DNA of 64,000 nt from an uncultured Oscillibacter sp. (GTDB lineage: Bacteria > Bacillota > Clostridia > Oscillospirales > Oscillospiraceae), in NCBI GenBank assembly GCA_910585245.1, contig CAJUCO010000005.1, positions 50,289-114,288 of the forward strand, given 5' to 3'. Of the stretch, positions 55,082 through 62,629 are shown piece by piece. The notes beneath the pieces were generated by a model. The model searched no databases. It worked only from the letters and a program-made list of their open reading frames with translations, and was not told the origin of the DNA. The position numbers and the translations under genes are program-made. The first letter of the stretch is position 1; each line of letters starts with the position of its first letter.

Positions 55082-56110
55082 ATGAAAGGTATTGCCGGAC
55101 TGATTTTAACGGCTGTATTCCTGTCTGTTCTCTCAATCCCTTGCGGCGCAATGGGTTCAGAGACCATAACATCTCGGGATTACTCCGGCTTTTCTGATGT
55201 GGCGGAGAACAGCCTCTTTTTCCCCGCCGTCCGGCAATGTTGTGAGACAGGACTTCTGGAGCCAATCTGTGAGGACTCCTTCGGCACACAAGAACTTCTC
55301 ACCAAGGCGGAGCTGGTCCAACTTCTCGCCAAGCTGTCCAGTTTCCGGTTAGGCGGGGACGGAAGGTTTCCAGCCCTTCCGGAGGACCTGGGGGATTACG
55401 TTCGCTTCTATGACGCCAATGAGGTCCTGGTCCACAATCTGTTCTCCGCCTATTTCCTGGACTTCGTCTCCATCCAGGACAACCAGGTCACCGCCGTTTT
55501 TTACAGTGAGAACCTTCCCCAGGAGTGTCTGACCATGGAGGTGGGTTTCCCCGAGGACGAAAACCCACGCGTTGCGGAAGGCATCCGGCTGGGCTATGAC
55601 CCGGAGGAGAACTGCACCCGCTACCGCTTTGCCTTCCCGGAGGGAACCGGCGTGCCGGACCTGACCGGGTACCAGAAGGACGCCGTGTCCTGGCGCAGCA
55701 CCTGGGAGGTTCAGCGGAGATACCATCAGGAGGACTCCACCCCTTATGACGCGGTCTTGTATCTTCTCTACCGCACACCGGAGCGGCTTCCCCTGTGCTT
55801 TCGCACCATGTTCCTGGACTCCATGCCGTATGAAACCGTCTGGCGGATGGAGCTGGCGGTACCTCTAGCGGCACTCAGCCAGGAGCTACCGGAGATCCGA
55901 GAGGCAGAGGCCATCCCAGACCTCCCGGACTGGCGGTTTGGAGCGGAAGAAACCGCCGGAGTCCTCTCTCTGTACCGCCGGGGAATCCTGGAGGGCTTTG
56001 ATGAGGCGGGGACCTTTGCCGGGTCGGACTGGCTGACCCGGGGACAGGCCGCTTTGATTGCAGTCCGCTTTGTGGAGGCAATACAGGAAAAATCGCAATC
56101 CGATTTGTAA
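55082..56110 (+). CDS. Exported SLH-like protein
   Basis: 342 aa with signal peptide (GLILTAVFLSVLSIPCGAMG). The N-terminal part (FSDVAENSLFFPAVRQCCETGLLEP..TKAELVQLLAKL) and the C-terminal part (ETAGVLSLYRRGILEGFDEAGTFAGSDWLTRGQAALIAVRFV) read as degenerate SLH motifs around a middle domain of unknown kind. Likely a wall-associated protein. Inverted repeat ATTCCA/TGGAAT (55006-55024) lies upstream. Confidence 0.7.
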   Translation: MKGIAGLILTAVFLSVLSIPCGAMGSETITSRDYSGFSDVAENSLFFPAVRQCCETGLLEPICEDSFGTQELLTKAELVQLLAKLSSFRLGGDGRFPALPEDLGDYVRFYDANEVLVHNLFSAYFLDFVSIQDNQVTAVFYSENLPQECLTMEVGFPEDENPRVAEGIRLGYDPEENCTRYRFAFPEGTGVPDLTGYQKDAVSWRSTWEVQRRYHQEDSTPYDAVLYLLYRTPERLPLCFRTMFLDSMPYETVWRMELAVPLAALSQELPEIREAEAIPDLPDWRFGAEETAGVLSLYRRGILEGFDEAGTFAGSDWLTRGQAALIAVRFVEAIQEKSQSDL

Positions 56111-56145
56111 TGATACTTTTATATAGTACGAAAGGGAATCAAATT

Positions 56146-56541
56146 ATGGCAGAAAAGACCTCCGGCTTTCTGGCGGAATTCAAAACCTTTATCGCCCGGG
56201 GCAACGTGATGGATATGGCGGTAGGCGTGATCATCGGCGGAGCCTTCTCTAACATCACAAATTCTCTCATCAACGATATTGTGATGCCGGTGCTGGGTAT
56301 CTTCACCAGCTCCGTGTCCTTTGCGGAGCTGACGCTGAACATCGGCCCCGCCGTTATTGCCTACGGCGATTTTATTCAGGCGATTCTCAACTTTCTCATC
56401 ATGGCTTTTGTGGTCTTCTGCCTGGTTAAGGCCTTGAACAGCTTCCATAAGAAGAAAGAAGCCGCTCCCCCGCCCCCGCCGGGTCCCTCTCCCGAGGAGA
56501 AGCTGCTGACGGAAATCCGGGACCTGCTGAAGGAGAAATGA
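56146..56541 (+). CDS. mscL: Large-conductance mechanosensitive channel
   Basis: 131 aa: FKTFIARGNVMDMAVGVIIGGAFSNITNSLINDIVMPVLG, second helix AILNFLIMAFVVFCLVKALNS and the C-terminal bundle EEKLLTEIRDLLKEK. It opens on osmotic downshock. The earlier in-frame start at 56110 overlaps the preceding stop and is rejected. Its stop overlaps rsmG. Confidence 0.96.
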   Translation: MAEKTSGFLAEFKTFIARGNVMDMAVGVIIGGAFSNITNSLINDIVMPVLGIFTSSVSFAELTLNIGPAVIAYGDFIQAILNFLIMAFVVFCLVKALNSFHKKKEAAPPPPPGPSPEEKLLTEIRDLLKEK

Positions 56542-57236
56542 TGGAAACCATCCTTCGGGAGGGCCTTGCGGCCCTCTCCCTCCCCACAGAGGGAATCCCG
56601 GCCCTGCTCCGTTACTGGGAGCTGCTGGCGGAGAAAAACAAGGTCATGAACCTCACCGCCATCACGGACCCCGCCGGGGCGACAAGACTCCACTTCCTGG
56701 ACAGCGCCGCCCTGCTGGCCCTGGCGGACCTCCGGGGGAAAAACCTGGTGGATGTGGGCACCGGAGCGGGCTTTCCGGGCCTTCCCCTGAAAATCCTGGA
56801 GCCCTCCATCCGCCTGACTCTGCTGGACGCCCAGCGCAAACGGGTGGACTTCCTCCAGGAGGTCTGCCAGGATCTGGGGCTGGAGGGCGTGGAGTGCATC
56901 CACGGTCGAGCGGAGGAGTTCACCCAGCAACGGCGGGAAACCTTTGACTTTGCGGTGAGCCGGGCTGTGGCGGCCCTGCCGGTGCTGGCAGAGCTGTGCC
57001 TCCCTCTGGTGAAGGTAGGGGGACAGTTTCTGTCCATGAAGTCTGTAGACAGTAACGAGGAGTTAAACTCCGCCGGACGGGCGGTCAGCCTTCTGGGGGG
57101 ACGCTTGGAAAAGACCGTGGATTATGTAATTTCCGGCACAAATATCCCCCGCCGGCTGGTAATTCTTACAAAAATAGAGGAAACTCCAAAAAAATATCCC
57201 AGAACGTTTGCAAAGATCAAGAAGAATCCGCTATAA
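56538..57236 (+). CDS. rsmG: 16S rRNA m7G527 methyltransferase
   Basis: 232 aa with SAM motif LVDVGTGAGFPGLPLKI, LLDAQRKRVDFLQEV and DFAVSRAVAALPVL. It methylates G527 of 16S rRNA. ATGA overlap with mscL. rsmG near parAB is a common origin-proximal arrangement. Confidence 0.96.
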   Translation: MMETILREGLAALSLPTEGIPALLRYWELLAEKNKVMNLTAITDPAGATRLHFLDSAALLALADLRGKNLVDVGTGAGFPGLPLKILEPSIRLTLLDAQRKRVDFLQEVCQDLGLEGVECIHGRAEEFTQQRRETFDFAVSRAVAALPVLAELCLPLVKVGGQFLSMKSVDSNEELNSAGRAVSLLGGRLEKTVDYVISGTNIPRRLVILTKIEETPKKYPRTFAKIKKNPL

Positions 57237-57237
57237 T
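57208..57237 (+). promoter_or_regulatory. Promoter of MinD-like gene
   Basis: TTGCAA (57208-57213), 18 bp, TATAAT (57232-57237), inside the 3' end of rsmG. Confidence 0.65.
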
Positions 57238-57277
57238 AGAGGGTGGCAAATCAGCATTTTGAAGGGAGGCGCGTTCC

Positions 57278-58024
57278 ATGGCGGGCCAATGTATCGCCGT
57301 GGTCTCCGGCAAGGGGGGCACAGGCAAAACCTCCTTTACCGCCGGAGTGGGTTCCGCCCTGGCGCAGCTGGGGCAGAAAGTGCTGTGTGTGGACTGCGAC
57401 GTGGCGCTTCGAAACCTGGACCTGGCCCTGGGGCTGACGGACCGGGCCATTATGGACTTCACCGACGTGGCCCAGGAACGTTGCTCTTTGGACGTGGCGG
57501 CTGTGGAGCACCCGGATATTTCCGGACTCTTTTTGCTGACGGCGCCCACAAGAAGCCGGGGCCGCCCAGTGACGGAGGAGCAGATGTCCGCCATGCTGGA
57601 CGCCGCCCGAGAGCGCTTTGACTACTGCTTTTTGGACGCGCCGGCGGGTCTTGGCGGCGGCTTTCAACTGGCCACTGCCGCCGCGGACCGCTGTGTGGTG
57701 GTGGCCACGGCAGACGCCTCTTCCCTTCGGGACGCCCAGCATACAGTGATGGAGCTGCACCGCTTTCCCACCGGGCGGCTGCACCTGACGGTGAACCGGG
57801 TGCGAAAAAAAATGCTTCGCAGTATGCACGCCACCATAGACGACGCCATTGACCGGGCGGGCCTGCCTCTTATCGGGGTCATCCCCGAGGATGACGCGCT
57901 CCCCCTCTCTTTAAACAAGGGGGTGCCGCTGCTGCTCAGCAGCAGCCAAGGCGCCGCCGCAGCTTACCGCAACATTGCAAAGCGGCTCCAGGGGCAAAAG
58001 GTTCCGCTGCTTCGGATACGCTAG
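57278..58024 (+). CDS. MinD/ParA-family ATPase
   Basis: 248 aa: deviant Walker A VVSGKGGTGKTSFTAG, the MinD-type VLCVDCDVALRNLDLALGL, DYCFLDAPAGLGGG, and a C-terminal basic amphipathic end (RNIAKRLQGQKVPLLRIR) like the MinD membrane-targeting sequence. It probably helps place the division site or another membrane complex. No minC or minE is adjacent, so the MinD assignment stays tentative. Confidence 0.85.
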   Translation: MAGQCIAVVSGKGGTGKTSFTAGVGSALAQLGQKVLCVDCDVALRNLDLALGLTDRAIMDFTDVAQERCSLDVAAVEHPDISGLFLLTAPTRSRGRPVTEEQMSAMLDAARERFDYCFLDAPAGLGGGFQLATAAADRCVVVATADASSLRDAQHTVMELHRFPTGRLHLTVNRVRKKMLRSMHATIDDAIDRAGLPLIGVIPEDDALPLSLNKGVPLLLSSSQGAAAAYRNIAKRLQGQKVPLLRIR

Positions 58025-58071
58025 CGTCTTTTTATCAACAGATTTCAACAGTTTCAAGAAAGGAGCAAGAC

Positions 58072-58488
58072 ATGAACATCGCTCTGATGGCCCACGACAA
58101 CAAAAAAGAACTGATGGTCCAGTTCTGCACCGCTTACGCCGGGATTTTAGCCCGACACCAACTCTACGCCACCAATACCACCGGCCATATGATCGCGGAT
58201 TCCACGGGCCTGGATGTCCACTGCTTCCTGACCTACGCCCACGGCGGTAGCCAGCAGATCGGCGCCCGCATCTCCTACAACGAGTTTGACCTGGTACTGT
58301 TCTTCAACGACCCCGCCAGCGAAGAGCGGGCTGAGGACATCTCCTATATTTCCCGCCTCTGCGACCAGAACCGGGTCCCCTTTGCCAGCAACATCGCCAC
58401 GGCGGAAATGCTGGTCCTGGGACTTGCCAGGGGTGATCTGGACTGGCGGTTGATCGTCAACCCCTCCACCTCCCGGCCTCTGGCCTGA
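58072..58488 (+). CDS. mgsA: Methylglyoxal synthase
   Basis: 138 aa: MNIALMAHDNKKELMVQFC, TNTTGHMIADSTGLDV, GGSQQIGARIS, VLFFNDP and NIATAEMLV. It converts DHAP to methylglyoxal plus phosphate, a bypass of lower glycolysis. RBS AAAGGAG. It is 48 bp downstream of the MinD-like gene. Confidence 0.95.
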   Translation: MNIALMAHDNKKELMVQFCTAYAGILARHQLYATNTTGHMIADSTGLDVHCFLTYAHGGSQQIGARISYNEFDLVLFFNDPASEERAEDISYISRLCDQNRVPFASNIATAEMLVLGLARGDLDWRLIVNPSTSRPLA

Positions 58489-58700
58489 GCCTCTTGATGA
58501 AAGAGCTGCACTTGCCTTTTTGAAACCCTTTTGGTAAAGCGGGTTGCGAAAAAAGGATGTTTGCGCACTTTAACCGTCCCATGATGATCCCGGAGAAAGC
58601 CACGGGGCTTCAAATTTTCGGCTCCCGTGTCTTCCCTGTATGATTGCGCCCAAAATTTGGGTCTTAACATTGAGATATTTCTGTCAAGCCCGGAAGCAGC

Positions 58701-58729
58701 TTGACATTTGCGGAAAAAACGCATATAAT
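58701..58729 (+). promoter_or_regulatory. Consensus promoter of hisS leader
   Basis: TTGACA (58701-58706), 17 bp, TATAAT (58724-58729). Confidence 0.9.
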
Positions 58730-58735
58730 CACAAC

Positions 58736-58976
58736 GATTTCACCGCGACGATGGCGCAGCAGTACCCCGAACACCGATCCCCAGAGAGGGACCCAACTTG
58801 CTGAAAGGGTCCCGTTCGGCCCGGAGGAAGGACAGCGGCAGAGCGGGGGCGGAAACGCCCACGGCCCCCTCCCCGTACCAGGAGGCAAAAAGGAGGCGCG
58901 AGCCTTGAATTTGGGTGGCACCACGAAGCGAGTTCGCTCTCGTCCCAATGCTTTATGGGGCGGGGGCGCTTTTTCA
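58736..58976 (+). ncRNA. T-box leader of hisS
   Basis: The specifier region GAACACCGA carries CAC (His, 58772-58774), followed by GATCCCCAGAGAGGGA. The T-box motif GGGTGGCACCACG sits at about 58912-58924, and a terminator GCTCTCGTCCCA/TGGGGCGGGGGCGC with TTTTT ends near 58975. Uncharged tRNA-His would cause read-through. Confidence 0.92.
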
Positions 58977-59235
58977 CAAGCAGGAGGCGGCTCCCCATAA
59001 CCGGCGGCGCAAGGCCTGGAACAAAGTTCCTGTGGCAGGGCGTGGAAATTGAAATCACCCATTGCTCTTTCTGCTACAAAGGGGATTTTTGAAGATATAT
59101 GGACAGGACCCTTGGAAATCGGTCCATAAAATCAGCGTCTTTGACACGGAATTTTTGCAGTCGTTGCCCTGAAGCTCTGTTTTACAACAGGCGGAGGGAA
59201 GAAAACGGCACGCGAAGGAAAAAGGAGATTTGATC
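58977..59235 (+). other. Long untranslated stretch between T-box and hisS
   Basis: 259 bp, far longer than usual after a T-box terminator. No ORF with an RBS and no second clear promoter. The half nearer hisS (59060-59180) is AT-richer. The stretch ends with the hisS SD AAGGAG. Confidence 0.3.
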
Positions 59236-60591
59236 ATGGCGAAACAAACCCCCCGGACGCTGTCCGGCTTTATGGAGCTCCTTCCCGCCCCTCAGCAGCA
59301 GATGGAGCGGATTATGGAAATCTTGCGAAAGACTTACGCCCTCTACGGCTTCACCCCCCTGGACACGCCGGTTATCGAGTCCAGCGAGGTGCTGCTGGCC
59401 AAGGGCGGCGGCGAGACGGAAAAGCAGATCTATCGTTTTCAAAAGGGCGACGCCGATCTCTCCCTCCGCTTTGATTTGACGGTCCCCCTGGCAAAATACG
59501 TGGCGCTGCACTACAATGAGCTCACCTTCCCCTTCCGCCGCTTCCAAATCGGCAAGGTCTATCGGGGAGAACGGGCCCAGCGCGGCCGCTTTCGGGAGTT
59601 TTATCAGGCGGATATTGACGTCATCGGAGATGGAAAACTGTCCATTCTCAACGAGGCGGAAATCCCCGCCATCATCTATAAAACCTTCTCCGCCCTGGGG
59701 CTGCGGCGCTTCCTCATCCGGGTGAACAACCGAAAGATTTTAAACGGTTTTTACGCCTACCTGGGTCTCACTGAGAAAGCCGGCGACATTATGCGGACGG
59801 TGGACAAACTGGAAAAAATCGGCCCGGAAAGGGTCCAGGCCATCTTAACCGGGGACTTCGCCGTCAGTCCGGAAAACGCCCGGGAGATTCTTGATTTCAT
59901 CTCCATTACCGGCGGCACAGAGGCCGTCCTCTCCTCTCTGGAGGCCTACCGGGGCCGGAACGAGATCTTTGACCAGGGTCTGGAGGAGTTGAACACCGTG
60001 GTAAAGCACCTGGGGGGCTTTGGTGTCCCGGCGGAAAACTTCGCCGTAGACCTGACCATTGCCCGGGGGCTGGACTACTATACGGGCACCGTTTACGAGA
60101 CGGTGCTGCTGGATCACCCGGAGATCGGTTCCGTTTGCTCCGGCGGCCGGTATGACAATCTGGCGGAATACTATACGGACAAGCAACTTCCCGGGGTAGG
60201 TATTTCCATTGGATTGACCCGTCTGTTTTACATTTTGGGAGAACAGGGTATGCTGAATCCGGAGCTACCCACCGCCCCGGCGGACGTGCTGATCCTGCCC
60301 ATGACGGAGGACCTCACCGCCGCCGTTACCTTTGCCACAGAGCTTCGGGAAAACGGTGTCCGGGCACAGCTCCACTGCGAAGAAAAGAAGTTCAAGCAAA
60401 AGATCTCCTACGCGGACAAGCTGGGGATTCCCTATGTTATCTTTTTGGGAGAGGATGAGATCAACACCGGGGTGGTGGCCTGTAAGGACATGGCCACCGG
60501 CGAGCAGACAAAATTGGACCCCAAGGCGACCATTTACCGCATTAAGGCGGGGCTGGACGCCCGGGGGAGGGGATTTGTCATCCGGGGATGA
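59236..60591 (+). CDS. hisS: Histidyl-tRNA synthetase
   Basis: 451 aa class II synthetase: YGFTPLDTPVIESSEVLLAKGGGETEKQIYRF, FDLTVPLAKYVA, RRFQIGKVYRGERAQRGRFREFYQADIDVIG, GLDYYTGTVYE and the C-terminal anticodon domain. ATG 59236 is 8 bp after AAGGAG. Normally followed by aspS; here repeat E and a 2-kb XRE module come between. Confidence 0.97.
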   Translation: MAKQTPRTLSGFMELLPAPQQQMERIMEILRKTYALYGFTPLDTPVIESSEVLLAKGGGETEKQIYRFQKGDADLSLRFDLTVPLAKYVALHYNELTFPFRRFQIGKVYRGERAQRGRFREFYQADIDVIGDGKLSILNEAEIPAIIYKTFSALGLRRFLIRVNNRKILNGFYAYLGLTEKAGDIMRTVDKLEKIGPERVQAILTGDFAVSPENAREILDFISITGGTEAVLSSLEAYRGRNEIFDQGLEELNTVVKHLGGFGVPAENFAVDLTIARGLDYYTGTVYETVLLDHPEIGSVCSGGRYDNLAEYYTDKQLPGVGISIGLTRLFYILGEQGMLNPELPTAPADVLILPMTEDLTAAVTFATELRENGVRAQLHCEEKKFKQKISYADKLGIPYVIFLGEDEINTGVVACKDMATGEQTKLDPKATIYRIKAGLDARGRGFVIRG

Positions 60592-60601
60592 GGGGATTTT
60601 A

Positions 60602-60977
60602 CTCGCCCTTGCGGGCGGGACGGATTGGATACCAGCGATGGCTGGTTCTTTGCACCCCCCATTTTCTCTTTTTCTTGCCAGAAGAAAAAACAGAGGGGGC
60701 CCCCGCAAAATCTTCAGATTTTGTGGGGAGAGGAGGAAGGAACGGAGCAGAGCGGAGTCCTCGCCGTCAGGCGGGGACGGAGTGGGCGGAGTTTCTTCCG
60801 ACGACGGGCCGTGCACGGTCCAAAAGAGAAAAAGAAGTATACGCCCTGCGGGGGACGAGGGACGGGGGCGCGCCTGGAGTCTGGATGACAAGTACGAATT
60901 GACCTGCCCGCGGCGTAGTTTGCGCGGGGGTTTTGGAGATTGTCGAATGGACTTTCTCCTCTTTCCGCTGCCGCTAA
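60602..60977 (+). repeat. Structured repeat, copy E (type-1 tail)
   Basis: 376 bp, nearly identical to copies A and B from CTCGCCC-TTGC-GGGCG to CTTTCCGCTGCCGCTAA. A few changes occur (GAAAAAACAGAGG, TTGCGCGGGGG). It forms the left arm of the module whose right arm is inverted copy F. It starts 10 bp after the hisS stop. Confidence 0.9.
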
Positions 60978-61005
60978 TCTGGAGCTTGCGGAAGTTTGCT
61001 GGTGG

Positions 61006-61251
61006 TTAGGGGGCTAGAAGCTCCGCCATTAGCTGTGCGCCAAAACGCACTCCCTTATAAAAAGACTGCTCCGCTTGCTTGTCCGCCAGGGCTTCTATGC
61101 TGGGTTTCAACGCCTCCGCAACCATCTCCTCTACCGCGCGGAGCTGCGTCACGATTCTCCGCTCCTCCTCACATCGAGGATTGTCCAAGCTGGAAAGCGT
61201 CGCGAGGATGGGTAAATCATCGTGATAAATGCCTTTTAAAATATTAACCAT
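61006..61251 (-). CDS. Small XRE-partner protein, DUF6809-like
   Basis: 81 aa: MVNILKGIYHDDLPILATLS...VTQLRAVEEMVAEALKPSIEALADKQAEQSFYKGVRFGAQLMAELLAP. The start (LKGIYHDDL) and end (FYKGVRFGAQLMAEL) match what I recall of DUF6809, a small Firmicutes family. The F..G...G..L C-terminal pattern is also seen in 8630 and 16943. It is divergent from the XRE gene at 61331 across a long palindrome. Function unknown. Confidence 0.72.
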   Translation of the reverse strand: MVNILKGIYHDDLPILATLSSLDNPRCEEERRIVTQLRAVEEMVAEALKPSIEALADKQAEQSFYKGVRFGAQLMAELLAP

Positions 61252-61273
61252 GGTTCGTGCATCCTTTCTGTTG

Positions 61274-61314
61274 TTTACAATTAGTAGACTTTATAATAAT
61301 CTACTAATTGTAAA
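61274..61314. promoter_or_regulatory. Long palindromic operator
   Basis: TTTACAATTAGTAGA (61274-61288) and TCTACTAATTGTAAA (61300-61314): perfect 15-bp arms with an 11-bp AT-rich loop that contains TATAAT (61292-61297). It lies between the divergent small gene and XRE gene, so one protein could shut both. Confidence 0.82.
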
Positions 61315-61330
61315 ATGTCAAGGGGTTTAT

Positions 61331-61579
61331 ATGCAAAAATTAGTTTTATTTGATCAACGGCTTTCCTACCTGCGCAAGCAAGCTGGTATCAGTCAAAAAC
61401 AGTTGGGAGAAGCCATCGGCCTTTCCAACAAAGCAATTTGTACAATGGAAAATGGGACAAGAGAAACTACCTTTGAAAAATTGGTGCTCTTGGCGCAATA
61501 TTTCCACGTCTCCACAGACTACCTCCTAGGCGTTACCGACGACCCCTCCTGGCGCGGGAACTCTGAGGAAATGATCTGA
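61331..61579 (+). CDS. XRE-family HTH regulator (tandem 1)
   Basis: 82 aa: FDQRLSYLRKQAGISQKQLGEAIGLSNKAICTMENGTRETTFEKLVLLAQYFHVSTDYLLGVTDDPSWRGNSEEMI. RBS AAGGGG. Its last 30 codons are almost the same DNA as those of the next gene, while the first half differs. Probable repressor of the palindrome at 61274. Confidence 0.9.
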   Translation: MQKLVLFDQRLSYLRKQAGISQKQLGEAIGLSNKAICTMENGTRETTFEKLVLLAQYFHVSTDYLLGVTDDPSWRGNSEEMI

Positions 61580-61605
61580 CGGGAGCTGGTCTACAAAAAA
61601 GATTT

Positions 61606-61854
61606 ATGAAAACGGAAATTATATTTAAAGATCGCCTGAAACAGCTCCGCAAACAGGCAAAGCTACAGCAGAAGGAACTCGGGGAACAGATTGGATTAGG
61701 TGCAAACGCAATTAGCATGATGGAAACCGGGAACCGGGAGACGTCTTTTGAAAAGCTGGTCATGCTGGCGGAATATTTCCACGTCTCCACAGATTACCTC
61801 CTAGGCGTTACCGACGACCCCTTCTGGCGCGGGAACTCTGAGGAAATGACCTGA
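61606..61854 (+). CDS. XRE-family HTH regulator (tandem 2)
   Basis: 82 aa: FKDRLKQLRKQAKLQQKELGEQIGLGANAISMMETGNRETSFEKLVMLAEYFHVSTDYLLGVTDDPFWRGNSEEMT. The recognition-helix region differs from tandem 1 (GANAISMMETG against SNKAICTMENG), so the DNA target may differ although the dimerisation tail is shared. No clear RBS is visible; it is 26 bp after tandem 1. Confidence 0.85.
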   Translation: MKTEIIFKDRLKQLRKQAKLQQKELGEQIGLGANAISMMETGNRETSFEKLVMLAEYFHVSTDYLLGVTDDPFWRGNSEEMT

Positions 61855-61908
61855 TCTTGGGGTCAGGCCCCATACCGTTGAAAGAAACTCCACACAAAAA
61901 AGGTTCAT
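61801..61908 (-). pseudogene. Possible remnant of a lost partner gene
   Basis: A minus-strand promoter (61949-61977), AAAAGGAG and an ATG at 61908 open a 35-codon frame (MNLFCVEFLSTVWG...) that runs into the end of the tandem XRE gene. In other modules the same position holds an 80-85 aa partner. The start signals survive but the body appears replaced by the neighbouring XRE pair. Confidence 0.35.
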
Positions 61909-61948
61909 AAAACCACTCCTTTTAAAACGTTCCATTTGGAATATATCT

Positions 61949-61977
61949 AGTATAATCACTCCAAACGGACCTGTCAA
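61949..61977 (-). promoter_or_regulatory. Minus-strand promoter divergent from XRE gene
   Basis: Minus strand TTGACA (61972-61977), 17 bp, TATACT (61949-61954). A plus-strand TATAAT (61951-61956) overlaps it and may serve the XRE gene at 61995; TTCCATTTGGAA (61930-61941) is an operator-like palindrome. Confidence 0.7.
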
Positions 61978-61994
61978 GAGAGAACGGAGAATTT

Positions 61995-62207
61995 ATGGGA
62001 AGTTTTTCTGAAAATTTAAAAGCGTGTCGAAAGAACCGTCAAGAAAGCCAAGAAGTTGTAGCCGTACACTGTGGTGTTTCCTATAGTTCTTACCGGCGCT
62101 ATGAACTAGGCGACCGAGAGCCGAATCTCTCCACATTTTGCACATTTGCATCCTATTTTGGCGTAACGCTGGACCAAATGGCAGGCTGGGAACCGCTTCC
62201 CTTCTAA
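61995..62207 (+). CDS. XRE-family HTH regulator
   Basis: 70 aa: MGSFSENLKACRKNRQESQEVVAVHCGVSYSSYRRYELGDREPNLSTFCTFASYFGVTLDQMAGWEPLPF. Close paralog of the product at 16622. RBS GGAGAA. It is oriented toward aspS through repeat F, which begins 6 bp after its stop. Confidence 0.88.
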   Translation: MGSFSENLKACRKNRQESQEVVAVHCGVSYSSYRRYELGDREPNLSTFCTFASYFGVTLDQMAGWEPLPF

Positions 62208-62213
62208 TCAAGG

Positions 62214-62571
62214 TAGCGGCAGCGAAAAGAGGAGCTGGTCCATTCGTCGAGGAACAAACCCCCGCTCAATCTCATTGCGTGTGGGAAGTCATTCCGGCTC
62301 CGCCGCTCATTCAGACGCGCTCCCGTCGCGTCCCCCGCTACTTCTTTTTCTCTTTTGGACCGTGCACGGCCCGTTTTCTCTTTTTCTTCTGACAAGAAAA
62401 ACAGGGGCCCCCGCGCGGCCTGCCGCGTGGGGAGAGGAGGAAGGAATGTAGCAGAGCGGAGACCTCGCCGTTAGGCGGGGGCGGAGCGGGCGGAGTTTCT
62501 TCCGACGACATGGGGGGTGCAATGCACCAGCTAGCATCCTAGCTGAACTCCTCCCCGCCCGTCAGGGCGAG
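62214..62571 (-). repeat. Structured repeat, inverted copy F (type-2 tail, inverted core)
   Basis: Its ends match copy C on the minus strand: TAGCGGCAGCGAAAAGA at one side and the CGCCCG..AGGGCGAG hairpin at the other. The internal segment from about 62373 to 62509 (CAGGGGCCCCCGC ... TTTCTTCCGACGAC) is in plus orientation, opposite to its own ends, so the core is inverted relative to copies A, B, C and E. The junctions fall at the arms TTTTTCTTCTG/CAAGAAAAA. Confidence 0.85.
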
Positions 62572-62629
62572 TACAAATCGTAGTTCTATAAATAAATATT
62601 CCATTTTGTAATAGAAAAGAGGAACCATC

